Shown: positions 34,340 through 47,900 of the stretch, piece by piece
How positions within the stretch are numbered: the stretch's first letter is position 1
Layout: each line of letters begins with the position of its first letter
Assembly (NCBI GenBank): GCA_963662155.1
Contig: OY759265.1
Location: 43,778,227-43,842,226, forward strand
Source: Lamellibrachia columna
Taxonomy: Eukaryota; Annelida; Polychaeta; Sabellida; Siboglinidae
Length of the DNA: 64,000 nucleotides
Reading direction: 5' to 3'
The notes under the pieces: model-generated
The model's input: the letters and a program-made list of their open reading frames with translations, nothing else
Told to the model about the DNA's origin: nothing
The model's database searches: none
Program-made: the position numbers and the translations under genes

Positions 34340-35560
34340 GAAACTTGGCTAAGACCACATGACACTGCTGCTTGCACAGCTGACATTTCTCCACCTGGTT
34401 ATACTTTTCATCATCGACCACGTTCAGTTGGAAGAGGTGGTGGTGTTGGCTTTTTATTATCGGACCATGGTAGAGTAAATTCACGTTTAATCCCTGATTA
34501 CTCTACTTTTGAATCCATATGTGTTGAAATTTCATATTATTCTTTCTCGGCATATTTTGTATGTCTGTATCGCCCTCTTGGACAGGCAGCCAACTTCTTT
34601 GAAGAATTTCAGGATTTGTTGGAAAATTTTGCAACTCTACATTCTGAATGTTTTTAATGTTTTCTATTTTAATCTTCAGTTGGATAAATGTACAGCAGTA
34701 ACCATTACCTTTGATGATATCATAACCTTATTTGACTTAAGAGAACATATGACTTTCTCTCCGCACTTTCATGGCCACTGGCTTGACCTTGTGATAACTC
34801 GCTCAACATGTGATAATATCCAGATGCTAACAGTTCTTGATAGCTTATTGGAGAAACCACATAGTCATTATTGGTGTTAATTTTCCATAACACTAGTGCA
34901 ATCAAAACACAATGTGTCTTACAGACCCATACAAAAGATTGTCATTGATGTCTTTAAGGCAGATATTCTTAAATCCGACCTTATCATAGACCCAAAGGGA
35001 GACCTGTCCGACTTATGTAAACAATACTATCATGTACTCAAGGTCACGTTATTCAAAACAGTGCCACCACTGCAACACACAAATGGCTAAAGCCAAATCG
35101 GATTATTATATCAAATATGGTGTCAAATAACGCTGAAAATCCACGTCAGCCATGGAATTGCATGAATAGAAACTCCTCCGACTCTGCCTAGCCATGTCTC
35201 AATCGGGTTTTTATGTGACTAGTTCTCCAGTTATTTCAAGAATTTTTTTTTTTCTGATCCTGTCTGCTTTTCCAGATCATACTTTAAATTCTGTACAAGT
35301 GGACTATTCGCAAGTAAATAATCATGTCCTCCCCAAATAAGTCCTGTGATCTTGATCCATTACCGACTACTTTGCTGAAAGCATGTCTTGATACATAACC
35401 CAATAACAAAGATTGTAAATACATCACTGTGCTCTGACTTGTTTCCTGACGATTTTAAACAAGCGCACGTCAACCCACTTCTTAAGACGTCAACTTTCCC
35501 TAAAGAAAACCTAAACAGTTATACACTTATTTCTAATCTAAGCTTTATTTCCAATTTACT
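34340..35560 (+). mobile_element. CR1/L2-like LINE, broken (right-arm copy)
   Basis: Endonuclease pieces (ETWLRPHDTAACTADISPPG, GRGGGVGFLLSDHGR, YFVCLYRPLGQAANFFEEF, then HGHWLDLVITRSTCDN in another frame) and the reverse transcriptase start (NTSLCSDLFPDDFKQAHVN) are in order. The SDHH block intact in the left copy is mutated here (LDSLLEKPHSHY). The 3' part ends abruptly near 35560 beside FoxQ2 flank sequence. Confidence 0.8.
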
Positions 35561-36117
35561 GGAAAAAAGTAAGTTTTCAGTCAATAACTTTTTTTTAATC
35601 TGACTGTTTCGCAATCAACGTCATATGCGTCGGGGGTTGTTGTGGTGGTGGTGGAGGGGTGGTGGGTGGTGGTCGTGGTGAGAGGGGTAGAGGGACTCGG
35701 CCCCCAATATATGTGTATGTGTTACAGAAATTAACTTCACCCCCCCTCAATATTCAAAAGCTTCCGACGCCTTTGTGTGTCCTGGACGTGTATGATATTA
35801 GTATAAATTTAAACATTGCAATGCGTGAAAACGTCACTATTAAGAACAGAAAGGCAACGTTGTTATGCAAAATATTAAAGAATTTTAATACAGCCTTAGA
35901 CAGAAATAACTGTCTGTTGCCGTTCGAAAGAGTACACAACATAATTTATACACGGCATCCAACTTCACTAAACATGCACTGTACGTAATACTAATATTGT
36001 TCCTGCATTGTCCGTCGATAAACAAAAATAAGCACCGATTGACTGTCAACAACCTGCATTTTGCTAGCAGTACTTCGTACAGTTTTCAGAGATTGGTCAC
36101 CCATATAGCCCGAGGAG

Positions 36118-37428
36118 TTAACACCAGTAGTTGTCCGTGTAGTGTCCGTGATGTTCCGTTTCGTCGTAGTACTGCGACGCCGGTTGACTGTCACAGACAC
36201 CGCTCTGTCTCGTCGGTGTAGACCTCATGCACACATAGTAGTCTTGTTGTGCGGCGGCGTGCGTCGAACAAGCGACCTGCGCTCGCTGTCGGTAGACTTC
36301 GAGCAGCCGGAAGTTGGTCTGTGCCCGACTACGCGCCTGACGTCGGTTGAAGTCTCCGCGCTTGAAGTCGTCGAGACACGCCGGGTGGATGGCCCAGTAG
36401 AAGCCGCGACCAGACGGCGCTCGGCCACTCTTGACGAAGCACTCGTTCACCGACAGGTTGTGTCGCACGCTGTTCCGCCACGCCGACTTGCAGCGCTCAT
36501 AGTACGGGAAGTGGCGGATGACGAACTCGTAGATGTCGTTGAGGAGCGAACGTTTCTGTGGCGCATCTAATATGGCCATCGCGATCATGGTCATATACGA
36601 CAAGGCCGGCTTCTTGTCCGATGTGGTCGTCGTCCTGTCGCCGGTCGCCGGCTTGTTGTCGTCTGGTGTCAACCTCTGGACGTCTGCTCCAAAGTGACCG
36701 TTGTCCGACGTCGCGACTTGTGTGTACGCTATCACGGGAAAGTCTGCGACAGGGCTATCAGCGCCACGAAGATCATCAGCTGCAATGGAAGGGACGACTC
36801 TCTCCAGCGACAATTGATCAAATGCGTACGGACGATAAGTGGCGACATCTGGTGACGGGTGTTGAACGAGCGCCGGTGGCAATGAGCTGATGACGTCCTG
36901 TGACGTCGACTGTGTTATCTCTTGTTGACATGTCGGCGAGTCAAAGCATGCCTGGACGAAGTTGTCGTCCCAGTCGTCAACGGCCATGCTGTCGCTGTGG
37001 CTGTCGCAAGAAATATCGGAGAAACACGTCGATGCGACAGCGCCACTTCCGCTTCCAATCACACTTCTACTTACGTTGCTGGATGCAGGACTGACGTCAC
37101 ACGAAGACGTCCAGAAACCGCTGTCTTCCAAATGGATTTCGTCTGCCGAAAGGAAGTTTTTCGGCGAGATATCGGCGAGTGACAACGACTGCACAGCGTC
37201 CGGGTTGTACTCAACGCCTTCGAAGACGTGTTCGTCGTACCACTGTGAGAACGTGGCCGTAGATGGCGTCGTCAACTCCGTGCTAGCTGCGTCACTGGTT
37301 GACTGCATACTACAAGACAAGTCCACGGTGAACTGTGTGCCAGCTAGATACCCAGCGGTGGACTGTACAGTGCTCTTCATCTCACACACTGACCCCAACG
37401 AAGACCCCGTTGTGATCACTGACTCCAT
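36118..37428 (-). CDS. foxQ2: FoxQ2-type forkhead transcription factor, single exon
   Basis: One uninterrupted frame encodes 436 residues from the Met at 37428 (479 if read from an ATG at 37557). The forkhead domain is at residues 273-370 (36319-36612): KPALSYMTMIAMAILDAPQK, IYEFVIRHFPYYERCKSAWR, then recognition helix NSVRHNLSVNECFVK. SGRAPSGRGFYWAIHPACLD and FKRGDFNRRQARSR in wing 2 are the FoxQ2 signature. Before it lies a long Ser-Thr-Asp-rich acidic region. The tail after the domain is 66 residues with several Tyr and His. The later Met is preferred because a TATA box (37515-37522) lies inside the longer frame and because the Met is kept in the duplicate at 42538. It is nuclear and sequence-specific. 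FoxQ2 acts in anterior or apical patterning in many invertebrates, and that role here is inferred from family only. It is the only one of three local copies with a whole forkhead. Confidence 0.9.
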   Translation of the reverse strand: MESVITTGSSLGSVCEMKSTVQSTAGYLAGTQFTVDLSCSMQSTSDAASTELTTPSTATFSQWYDEHVFEGVEYNPDAVQSLSLADISPKNFLSADEIHLEDSGFWTSSCDVSPASSNVSRSVIGSGSGAVASTCFSDISCDSHSDSMAVDDWDDNFVQACFDSPTCQQEITQSTSQDVISSLPPALVQHPSPDVATYRPYAFDQLSLERVVPSIAADDLRGADSPVADFPVIAYTQVATSDNGHFGADVQRLTPDDNKPATGDRTTTTSDKKPALSYMTMIAMAILDAPQKRSLLNDIYEFVIRHFPYYERCKSAWRNSVRHNLSVNECFVKSGRAPSGRGFYWAIHPACLDDFKRGDFNRRQARSRAQTNFRLLEVYRQRAQVACSTHAAAQQDYYVCMRSTPTRQSGVCDSQPASQYYDETEHHGHYTDNYWC

Positions 37429-37514
37429 CGTAAACTCTATCTTAGACAGTTCCAAAGAAGACAGTTTCTCTTTGCGTGACCAGTCACGATATGATGACAC
37501 CCAGAAACTGCGGC

Positions 37515-37522
37515 ATTTTATA
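37515..37522 (-). promoter_or_regulatory. foxQ2: TATA box of the FoxQ2 gene
   Basis: TATAAAAT on the minus strand, 87 bp before the preferred ATG, would place the start of transcription near 37487. In the duplicate the same site reads TAGAACAT, so the box is lost there. Confidence 0.65.
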
Positions 37523-37682
37523 CCTACTGACGCACATGCCAAAAACCATTTTGACATCTGACACGCTTACTGTCAGCCAGAAATCGACGTATCGAGACAA
37601 TGGTATAACAGGACCCGTTCACACCTGACGGATGACAGAGATTTCATTCAACCGTGGGCAGTGTCAACTTGTCACACCAGCC

Positions 37683-39000
37683 GGCATCAGCCACGCGTGG
37701 CATTCATCAGACCATTTCACGCCTCTCGCCAATGACAATCACTTTCGTTTCCTCTTTAATGTACAACTCGACTTATCACTTATAATGCCCAGAGAGATAC
37801 GGCGACAATATTTTGTCTCAATGTTTTATAACTTATAAAGACGACGTTTATTATGTAGCATTTGTACAGACATAGAGACATAGATATCCAAATAGTTGTG
37901 AAAATGTTTTCACGAGATGGCACGTTATGAAGAAATGCGAATATAACTGAACAAAATATTTTTCAATTAAATATTAAATTCACTTAGCCAAATATGCATC
38001 GTCGCGCACTCGTGGCTACGACCCTGAAAATCCACCGAATACTACACAATATTCATTTTAATATATTTATAAGATGTTTTGAAGAAACACCAGTATTCAG
38101 ATAATCTATGATTTTTAGATGTCAAAGAATTTCGACTTTTATTATGTATGACTATTTAACAATGCAATAGCACAATTCGAAGGCAGTACTTGGTAGATTT
38201 CAAAACAATTTTTGACTACATCAGTGACATCTTTGAATAATCTATGTCGGCCACAAAGTATGCATTGTGATGTCAAAGTGTTGTCCAATTTGATAATTAA
38301 ACCACACATTTCCATATGCCGCATTTTATAATCAGCAGCAGGCATTAGACCATCTCACGCCCATCGCCAAAGACGATCACTTTCGTTTCCTCTTTTTAAC
38401 TTATTAGTTATAATCCGGCGGGAGATACGGCAACAATATTTTGTCTCAATGTTTTATAAGGAAGGCATTGGTGTTGTAAGATTTGTACAAACACAAATAG
38501 AAATCCACATTTTTACGAGATGGCGCTTTATAAAGAACTACGAATATAACAGAACAAAATATTTTCCAATCAAACATTAAATTCACTTAGCCAAATGTGC
38601 ATCGTCGAGGTCTATGGGCCTGAAACCCCAACGAATACTACACGTTATAAATTATAATATATTTAGATAAGATATTAAGATATCACGTTGATGTGCGAAG
38701 AAAGAAAACAGCAACACCAGTGTTCAATTAATATTTGCTTTTAAAATGTAATAGAATGTCGACTGTTATTAGGTATGAATAGTTAGCAATACAATGGCAT
38801 CGTTCTTTGTCATAGTGCGTCGTCATAATTATTGTTAACGTGGTACTTGATAAAAATACTTGACTTTAACACCATATTTGAAGAATCTATGTTCACAAAT
38901 TAGGCACATTGACGTCAAAATGCTGTCCAATTTAATAATTAAACCACACATTTCCAATTTGTCGCATTTCATAGATCAAAATATCTTATAAGCATATAAT
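37683..39000. repeat. Tandem duplication of about 655 bp upstream of FoxQ2
   Basis: 37683-38340 and 38341-39000 share CAATCACTTTCGTTTCCTCT, GACAATATTTTGTCTCAATG, AAATTCACTTAGCCAAAT and AAACCACACATTTCCA in order. The block lies 250 bp upstream of FoxQ2 and may duplicate control sequence. A third, diverged version lies at 42780-43190. Confidence 0.8.
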
Positions 39001-39715
39001 GATGATAATTTGGCGACTTCGTATTTTCGTCGTCGATTTAAGGAAACCGTGATTTCGTAAAAAAAAATAACATAACTTGTAAGATAATAAATTTATATAT
39101 TTTTTTTGATAAAGGTGTGAAGTAATTGATTTGAAATCGTTTTCATCGAGTGTCAATTAAAGTAAGCAACAACGGCAGACGATTCACGGCGCGAGTTTGT
39201 ATGTTCTGTGTCAGAAACCCGTGTCAGGTGTCAAGTGTCATACTGCTGAGACAATGAGGCTTTGTCTTGAAGTGTGACCAGTCATCCGTCGCAACCGACG
39301 GTTGTCAGGTGCGGCGGATGGACAGTTATACAAACCAGCAAAAATACCCATCCCCGGACTGGATAACTTGGTGGTTCGTAAGTGACTGTCACGACAACTA
39401 TATTTACATAATTTCACAGAAAAAACATCTATGCCTTGGTATTTGGTGGTGCCAGTCAGTATCTAGATGGCTTATGAGAATCCTACGTAACTTGGGATTG
39501 TTCGCATATCGTTGCCGATAATTGTGCATAATAACTACAAAGGGTAATTCGATTGTTCATAAAAAATAAAACCGATGACCCGAAAATGGAGGTCGTAGAT
39601 TAACCCCTGGAAGTTTGGAGCCCAAGATGCAAAGCGTCTTCGAGGAGTAGCATCACATACAAACATACATACTTACGGTCGATTAGTGTAAGATACGTTT
39701 TCTCTGTTTCTATGC
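39001..39715. other. Non-coding interval
   Basis: 39200-39290 matches 43505-43575 in the second segmental copy. The rest is unrecognised and has no credible gene. Confidence 0.5.
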
Positions 39716-39717
39716 TA

Positions 39718-40126
39718 GGCGTACATTACTAAACCTTTGTTGCGAGTTGTGCGTTGGGGTGACTGGGTCAGCGCACGTTACACAGCATGTGTTGCTGCCA
39801 TTCAACTTTCGAATCGGAACTACAAGGGTGGCGCCGGCCAAATCATCGCGCGACTCGAGTTTTGTTCAGTGACGGACCAGCGTACATTGCACCATTGATC
39901 CATTTTAAGTCAAATAAACACACGATTCGCAAACAAATTAGTAATGTACGCCTGGCATTCCACAACATCTGTTGTCGCGAATATATTTTTGAATCGGTTC
40001 AACAACTATTGCGCCGGCCAAATCAACGAACGGATCTAGTTTTGTTGAGTGCACATTGCGCGATTCATCAATTGTAAGTCGAATAAGCACTCGACTAGCA
40101 ACAAAGGTTTAGCAATGTATCCGTGG
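39718..40126. mobile_element. Short inverted-repeat element with an internal 180-bp duplication
   Basis: The ends are CGTACATTACTAAACCTTTGTTGC at 39720 (20 of about 24 bases match) and its reverse complement at 40099-40126. Inside, a block with CGCCGGCCAAATCA, GTTTTGTT and GTGA/GTGC occurs twice (39790-39950 and 39970-40095). No target duplication is clear. It is a MITE-like element of unknown family. Confidence 0.55.
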
Positions 40127-40154
40127 CATATGTTAAACGCCGCTAACGAATAAG

Positions 40155-40572
<418 letters not shown>

Positions 40573-40819
40573 TGAATTCTAAGTCAAGTATCAAGTTACC
40601 ACGTTTCACCAAAGGCCATGGTTGTTGTGGTTTGTCTGCGGTAATTGTTAGCCAATAATAATATGCACTTCATAGTTATTGCATTATGTGCGGCCGGTCA
40701 CAACAACATAATCACTTTGTGCGCACGTTCGAACCACCAGACGAGTCAGCAAGCCACAAACTGGTCAAGTCTCAATTCGATGACATCAAAGTCTAAGTCA
40801 AGTATCTCTCCCTCTTTGT

Positions 40820-41487
<668 letters not shown>

Positions 41488-43575
41488 TTTTTTTTAATCT
41501 GACTCTTTCGCAATATACGTCATACGCGTCGGAAACTGAGGGTGGTTGTGGGTGGGGGGGGGGGCGGTGGGTGGTGGTGGGAGAGGGGTAGATGGACCCG
41601 GCCCCCAATATATGTGATGGGTATATGCTAAATGTATGTTTCACATAAACGAATTTCACCTTCCCCCAAAAAAAATATTCAACAACTTCCGACGCATTTG
41701 TGTGTCATTCTGGACATGTATGATATTGGTATACATTTAACCATTGTAATGCATGGCATACGTCACTATTAACAACAGAAAGACTCAACTTTGTAGTGCA
41801 AAAATTAAAGAATTTTAATACACCCTTCGGCAGATAAAACGGTCTCTTGCCGTTCGAAGCACTACACAACATCATTTATACATGATATCCAACTTCACTC
41901 AGCATGCACTGTACGCAATATTAATATTGTTTCTGCATCGATTGACTAAAATAAGCACCGATTGACTGTCAACGAGATCCTGTGGCGATGAGCCGATGAC
42001 CTCCAGCGACATCGACTGTGTCGTATCTTGTTGTTGACATGCCGGCGAGTCAAAGCATGCCTGGACGAAGTTGTCGGCCCAGTCGTCAACGGCCATCCTG
42101 TCGCTGTGGCTGTCGCAAGAAATATCAGAGAAACACGTCGATGGGTCAGCGCCACTTCCGCTTCCAATCACACTTCTACTGACGTCACTGGGTGAAGGAC
42201 TGACGTCACACGAAGACGTCCACAAACCGCTGTCTTCAAAACTGGATGTCGTCGGCCGAAAGGAAGTCTTTCGGCGAGGTATCGACGAGTGACAACGACT
42301 GCACAGCGTCCGGGTTGTACTCAACGAATTCGAAGACGTTTTCGTCGTACCACTGTGAGAACGTAGCCAGCGACGGCGTCGTCGAGTCCTTGATAGTTGC
42401 TGCTTCACTGGTCGACTGTATGTTAACTGACAAGTCCATGTTGAACTGTGCGCCAGCTACATACCTCATGGTGGATTGCACGATACTCTCCATCTCATAT
42501 ACTGACTCTAACAAAGACCCCGTTGTGATTTCTGACTCCATCGTAAGCTTTATCTTAGACAGTTCCATAGAAGACAGCTTCACGTTAATTGTGTGAACAC
42601 CAAGAAACTACGACATGTTCTACCTACTGGTGCACAACTGCACATATGAACATACATATTAACATCCGACACGTGTAATGTCATTCAGAAATCGAAGTAT
42701 CGAGACAATGGTGTAATTGGACCTGTTCACACCTGACGGATGACAGATAATTCATTTGGTCGTGGACAATGTCAACTTGTCACACCAGCCGGCATCAGCA
42801 ACGCGCGATATTCGTCAGACTATTTCAAACCTCTCGCCAATAACAATTACCTCTATTTAATTTTTAATCTATAACTCCACTTATCAGTTATAACTCGTCG
42901 AGAGATCCGATAATATGTTTTCTCAATGTTGTCTAGTTGTCTTGTAAACAATACAATGATGATGCTGCATTTATACAAAGGAAGTCTTCACCCAGCACTG
43001 GACAGATATCCAGATATGTGTAAAACTGTTGCCACGAAATGGCTCATTATGAAGAATTACGAATCTAACTGAATACATTATTTTCAAATTAAGCGTGATT
43101 AAATTCAGCGAGACAAATATGTATGGTTGTGACCATGGGCCTGAATATCCACCGAATACCACACAATATAATGTATACCATAACATAATCATAATCTATT
43201 TGTAAAACATCATGGTTATTTTAAAACAAAAAAAACTACAATACCTGCATTAAATTAATATTTCCTTTTAAAATGTGACTGAGAAAAATAGGCTTACAGT
43301 AATTGTTATATATGTATATGTATGTGCTCAAGATGTGCCAAAAGCATAAACAGTAATGCAATATATTCGACAATTATATTTCACCAGTTAAATATTCTCT
43401 TGATTAAACAAAACTGTGAATTAATGTATATCATGGGATCGCTCGCCCGCCCACAAACTCCATTGTTTCGGTTGAGTGCCACTTACACCTTCTGCTGTCA
43501 TTTGTTAAGTCACGGGTACATTCTGGGTCAGAAACACGTGTCAGATGTCAAACGTCTGTCACTGTTTTGAAGTGT
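41488..43575 (-). repeat. Second, direct copy of the FoxQ2 segment
   Basis: It matches 35590-39290 in order: TTTTTAATCTGACT and CGGCCCCCAATATATGTG at the 3' flank, the FoxQ2 5' half, then the upstream region (ATCGAGACAATGGT, CCTGTTCACACCTGACGGAT). It is shorter, mainly because about 815 bp including the forkhead are missing. Both copies have the same orientation. Confidence 0.87.
41970..42583 (-). pseudogene. FoxQ2-like pseudogene lacking the forkhead domain (direct copy)
   Basis: The N-terminal region is kept from Met at 42538 (MESEITTGSLLESVYEMES, then FSQWYDENVFEFVEYNPDAV and SPKDFLSADDI). After about 42236 the match continues in another frame (EDSGLWTSSCDVSPSPSDVS to DNFVQACFDSPACQQ), so one frameshift is present. 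It then jumps at about 41990 from the middle of the acidic region to sequence equivalent to 36050 in the intact gene, removing the rest of the acidic region, the whole forkhead and most of the tail. The TATA box is also mutated. It is not a functional factor. Confidence 0.87.
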
Positions 43576-44155
43576 CTGTTCAAAGTCGAACACGTGACCG
43601 ACACAGAAGGAATGCCTCACCGAACCCCACAAAAGCTCTTATTTTTGGTTGTACATTTTGAGTCACTTATATACAACCCAAAAGAAACCCACATTTGTGG
43701 AGTGAAAGACGCGGTGCGTGCTCGTGTGCGTGTTCAGTGTGCGTTGATTAATATTAATATTTATTATTTTTATTCAATTTATTATTATTAAAAGGTGGCT
43801 TCCGTGTTAGCGACATGGTATGTCTTAAGGAAGTCTCCTTGACCTTTACATTTATGTTAATTATTCCATTTTGTACAGTTATGGTCAAATAAATATGTAT
43901 GTCTGTCTTTCTGTCTTTACGTACGCCCTGCTACTTAATTGTGATCTCAAAATGTCGTAATACTGTTGTTAATAATAATACCTATATTACTATTATTTCA
44001 AACACCAATACAATTTTACATAATAATAATGTTTTTATTTCAGACAATAAGCAGTATGTCCATAGAAAATAAATATATAAATAAAAAATATATATTTATG
44101 TTTAGTTCTTTGAACATACGAGAAAATGGGAAAGCAGAAGTTAAATCTTATGTGA
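43576..44155. other. Non-coding interval
   Basis: AT-rich, with no recognised gene or repeat. It separates the FoxQ2 duplicate from the minisatellite upstream of TPR. Confidence 0.5.
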
Positions 44156-44159
44156 ACCT

Positions 44160-44590
44160 TCCCTAGCATTCATTTTACTAAAGTTAACTTTCCTGGTTCC
44201 TCGTGTTCTAAATAAGGTTTATGTGAAGCTTCCCCGACCACTCGTTTTACTAACGTTAACTTGCCTGGATCCTCGTGTTCTAAATAAAGTTTATGTGAAG
44301 CTTCCCCTACCATTCGCTTTACTAACGTTAACTTGCTTGGATCATCGTGTTCTAAATAAGGTTTGTGTGAAGCTTCCCCTACCATTCGCTTTACTAACGT
44401 TAACTTGCTTGGATCATCGTGTTCTAAATAAGGTTTGTGTGAAGCTTCCCTAGCATTCGTTTTACGAACGTTAACTTCCTGGATCCTCGTGCTCTAAATA
44501 AAGCTTAGCCTATGTGAAGCTTCCTCTAGCATTCGTTTTAAAAAACGTTGACGTGCCTGGATCCTCGTGTTCTAAATAAGGTTTTGTAGC
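44160..44590. repeat. About 72-bp minisatellite, six copies, upstream of TPR
   Basis: Units share TTTACTAACGTTAACTTGCC, TGGATCCTCGTGTTCTAAAT and GTGAAGCTTCCCCTACCATT. The third and fourth copies are almost identical. It lies 400 bp before the TPR start codon and is non-coding. Confidence 0.93.
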
Positions 44591-44918
44591 CTGTCCCCTT
44601 TATACGAATGACTTAAACACATGATGTATCTTAATTGTCTAATTGTGACACAATGTATAATACCCAACTACAATACAATAAAACATATTTTTTTAATTTC
44701 AGCACATGCATAGCCATAGGCTATTACAATATCTAGAACTACTAGTGGCAATAATTGTATTTGTCCTCCGCGTGGAAGCGGAGAACCAGTAAGTTGCGCA
44801 CTTATGGGGCTTCTTTGTCATATATTTCTACAAACTGTGCCACAACCCACTGGCGCGATATCCATTTGGGGTTTGCTGAACAAAAACAGAAGCTAGCCTT
44901 TTCCGTTTGTTTGCAGCG

Positions 44919-44951
44919 CCACCAGGCGGGTAGCAGTTCGTCGCCGGAAGT
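44919..44951 (+). promoter_or_regulatory. TPR: TATA-less promoter elements of TPR
   Basis: CCGGAAGT at 44944-44951 is an ETS-family site, common in TATA-less housekeeping promoters, 39 bp before the ATG. CCACCAGGCGGG at 44919-44930 partly resembles a CTCF core. No TATA box is seen. These are motif matches only. Confidence 0.35.
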
Positions 44952-44989
44952 CAACGGCTAAAATTTTCCGCTAATTTCATCGTGAGAAG

Positions 44990-47900
44990 ATGGGAAAAAG
45001 CGGGTCAAAAGTGTTGGCTGCAGAGCCAACTTTTGACTTAGCACGACTGGACGAAATACCCGATGATATTCGTGCTGTTATAGAAAGGCACATATCTTCG
45101 CAGTCTGACCAAATTGATGAACTTAAAAGCAGCTACGAACGGCTGCGAGTGGATTCAGGTGAGCGCCAAAAACCGAAATTGTTTTTCACCCTTTCAGATT
45201 CAATGTTCTTTTCTATTTTACACTTATTTTGCAAATAACCTCAAATAAGCTTCGGTATGCGATAATTATGCCGTGTTCGTATTTGCTAAGCAAACTGTCA
45301 GGAAAAAACTATAGGTTTGAAGTTGAAAACTCGCACGTTGTAGTGGGCGATGATACCAGTGCCCCCAAATTAAATATAATAATATAGGCCTTCGTATAAT
45401 ATACGCAGTGGCTATTCGCTGAGCAGCTCTGCGAATAGCAGCAAAAGTTATTTGCAGAGCAGGCATCAACCAATCACTGTGCACCATTATCTTGCTCGTG
45501 GCATATATACGTTCATGCTTTTTATGAACATATATACGCCATGATCAGATGATCATTTAAATGGTTCCACAGGATAGAGTGTCTTATGAAGTTTATAACA
45601 CTTTTGGAATTTTGTTGATATCTACATTATTTCTGAAATTATTCCACTTTTTGATCTCTGAAAATTAGCATTTGACGTCTATAAAATTTGGTTCCATTTC
45701 TTGTGACCCGGAATGCCGAGGACTGTATTTCATTTATATGAAAATAGCAATAGTTTTTAATGTATTGAACATATTGATGTGAAATAAAAGGTATATGACC
45801 CAGAAACTGATGTTAATAATATATGACCTAATTAGTTGACCTACATTTAACCTTTGACCTATTTACATGGAGTAACGGCATCAGGACTGGGTCCAATTAT
45901 GTAATTGTAATTGATTACAGCAAAATTGTGTAATTGTAATTGATTATTGTTTTGAAATTTTGCTGTAATTGTAATTGTTATATTTTGTATAATTGAAAAT
46001 TTATTTCAATTACAATCAATTACAGTACGTTTCATATCACAAACTACCTGAACGAATTGTCGATAAAAATATAATTTAAGTCTCACATGAGTTGAAAATT
46101 AAGACTAATAACACCTGCTTATATATTTATATTTAAGTTACAGTATTCACTGTCTGGTGGGTACTGGTCCATGGTGCTAGTGGTGGGTAGCCTTAGTGAT
46201 TAGCCTTTTCAATAAGTTGGTAACAGCCAGGAAGCAATAAACAATGCACAGACATTGTCAGACAAAGGCTAAGCTGGTATTCAAACAACATGGAAAGACC
46301 TATAGCCTGATATTGCTTCAGAAAATATCAGCTCTGTGAAACATTGCAGAGTTGTCAAGCCAATTACACCCCTTGTGTTGTGGTGGATTGGAGACAGGTC
46401 AGGTGGCAAAGACCATTTATATGGCCTCTCTCCCTATTCCCAACTCACATAAAGCAAAGGGCAGACCAATTAAGAATGTTAGCTCAGAGCAGGAGCTACA
46501 ACCTCAAAGTTAACACATCATACCCTATTATTAGTATTTTCGGAAGAACAATGTAAGAAATGCACACAGATAAATGTCTGCAAAACTAGAAAGGATGCTT
46601 AGAGAAGAACTACAAATAAATATTGTATTATGGCGTGTGGGATTTTGTCCAATTTTCAAATTTTTTTTATTTTTTCCTGTGGGATTTTGTTCACTTTTCA
46701 TATTTTGTGATTTTGTCTGTAAGGAATATGTCCTGTAGGATTATGTCCGGATACTGCATTGTATTTTGATATAACGAAAATATGTTTCAAACGGCTATCT
46801 TTTTATTTAGTATAATTCAAAGTTCAACAAAATGTACAACCATTACCGTTATATTTTGTTTATCAATTGTGTGCAAAATATTTAAATTAAGCAAAACGTG
46901 CAAAAATACATAATTAACAAATGCTAGCTGAATATATTTGGTTCCGCATAATGTAATTGAAATTGAAACAGTGTAATTGTAATTGATTTGGAAAATTATG
47001 ACTGTAATTGTAGTTGAAATAAAAAAATTATGTAATTGTAATTGATATAATTTTGTGTAATTGGACCCAGCCCTGAACGGCATTATTTTGTTGTAATTAA
47101 TTAGTAAATGGGTTTATTAAACCTTTATGGGATGGAAATTTTCAATGTATCTACTTCAATGTCGTGACTTGGTAAATCCATATTTTTGATGACCTAATTA
47201 ATTACCTACATTTTACACTTGACCTATTTACGTGGATTAATGGGCTAATTTAGCTGTTATTTAATAGGTAATTGGCCTATTTTACTTTTAATGGATGGAA
47301 AATGTCAATTTATCAACTTGAATACTATGTGACCATGTAATTTTACATTACCTAATTAGTTTACCTGCATTTCACACTTGACCTATTTACAAGGCGTAAT
47401 AGCATGGTAATAAGTTGGTCCACCCATACAGGGCTAGGGGCATCAAAATAATTGTATATGTTTAGATTATATTACAGTTAATTGTACATATTTCACCATG
47501 TATTAATTATGAGAAGGTTATAGCCAGAGTTGGCGTTGATTTAATCAAATTGATTAAATCATCGATTAAATCAATATGAAAAATTCAAGATATTGATTTT
47601 TTAGATTTTTTTCAGATTGTGATCACTGAGGCTTTGACTTATAAGATTTGTCGAGATAGTTGTTTTTTAATAATATGCTATAACTTATAGCATATTATTA
47701 AAAAGCAACTATTTATTTCTATATGTACATACATTTCTTCAGACAATGTCAATGCCTATCTACGTTCGTCATATTTTTTATTTCTTGCAGGCAAATGCAA
47801 TAGTGCGTCAATGTTCCACAAGCACGCTGTCTCAGCATCAAGCTCATGATTTTGTTTATCATGTTAGATGAGTGTATGGCAATAATTTCCATGTGTAAGA

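Larger units (their letters stand above)
29640..36930 (-). repeat. Right arm of the large inverted duplication
   Basis: This is the mirror of 9607-14885: exon-like array, anchor 31508-31590, terminal block, 68-bp minisatellite, LINE, FoxQ2. It is longer because it has extra minisatellite copies, a 445-bp stretch at 32040-32484, a second LINE inserted at 33371-34339, and an undeleted FoxQ2. The spacer between arms is about 14.8 kb. Confidence 0.88.

Noticed and set aside
36142..37561. Plus-strand frames up to 199 aa opposite FoxQ2
   Set aside because: Shadows of the FoxQ2 coding strand, with no family resemblance.
39267..39521. Plus-strand frame of 84 aa
   Set aside because: No family resemblance, no splice or promoter support, and part of it belongs to the segmental duplication flank.
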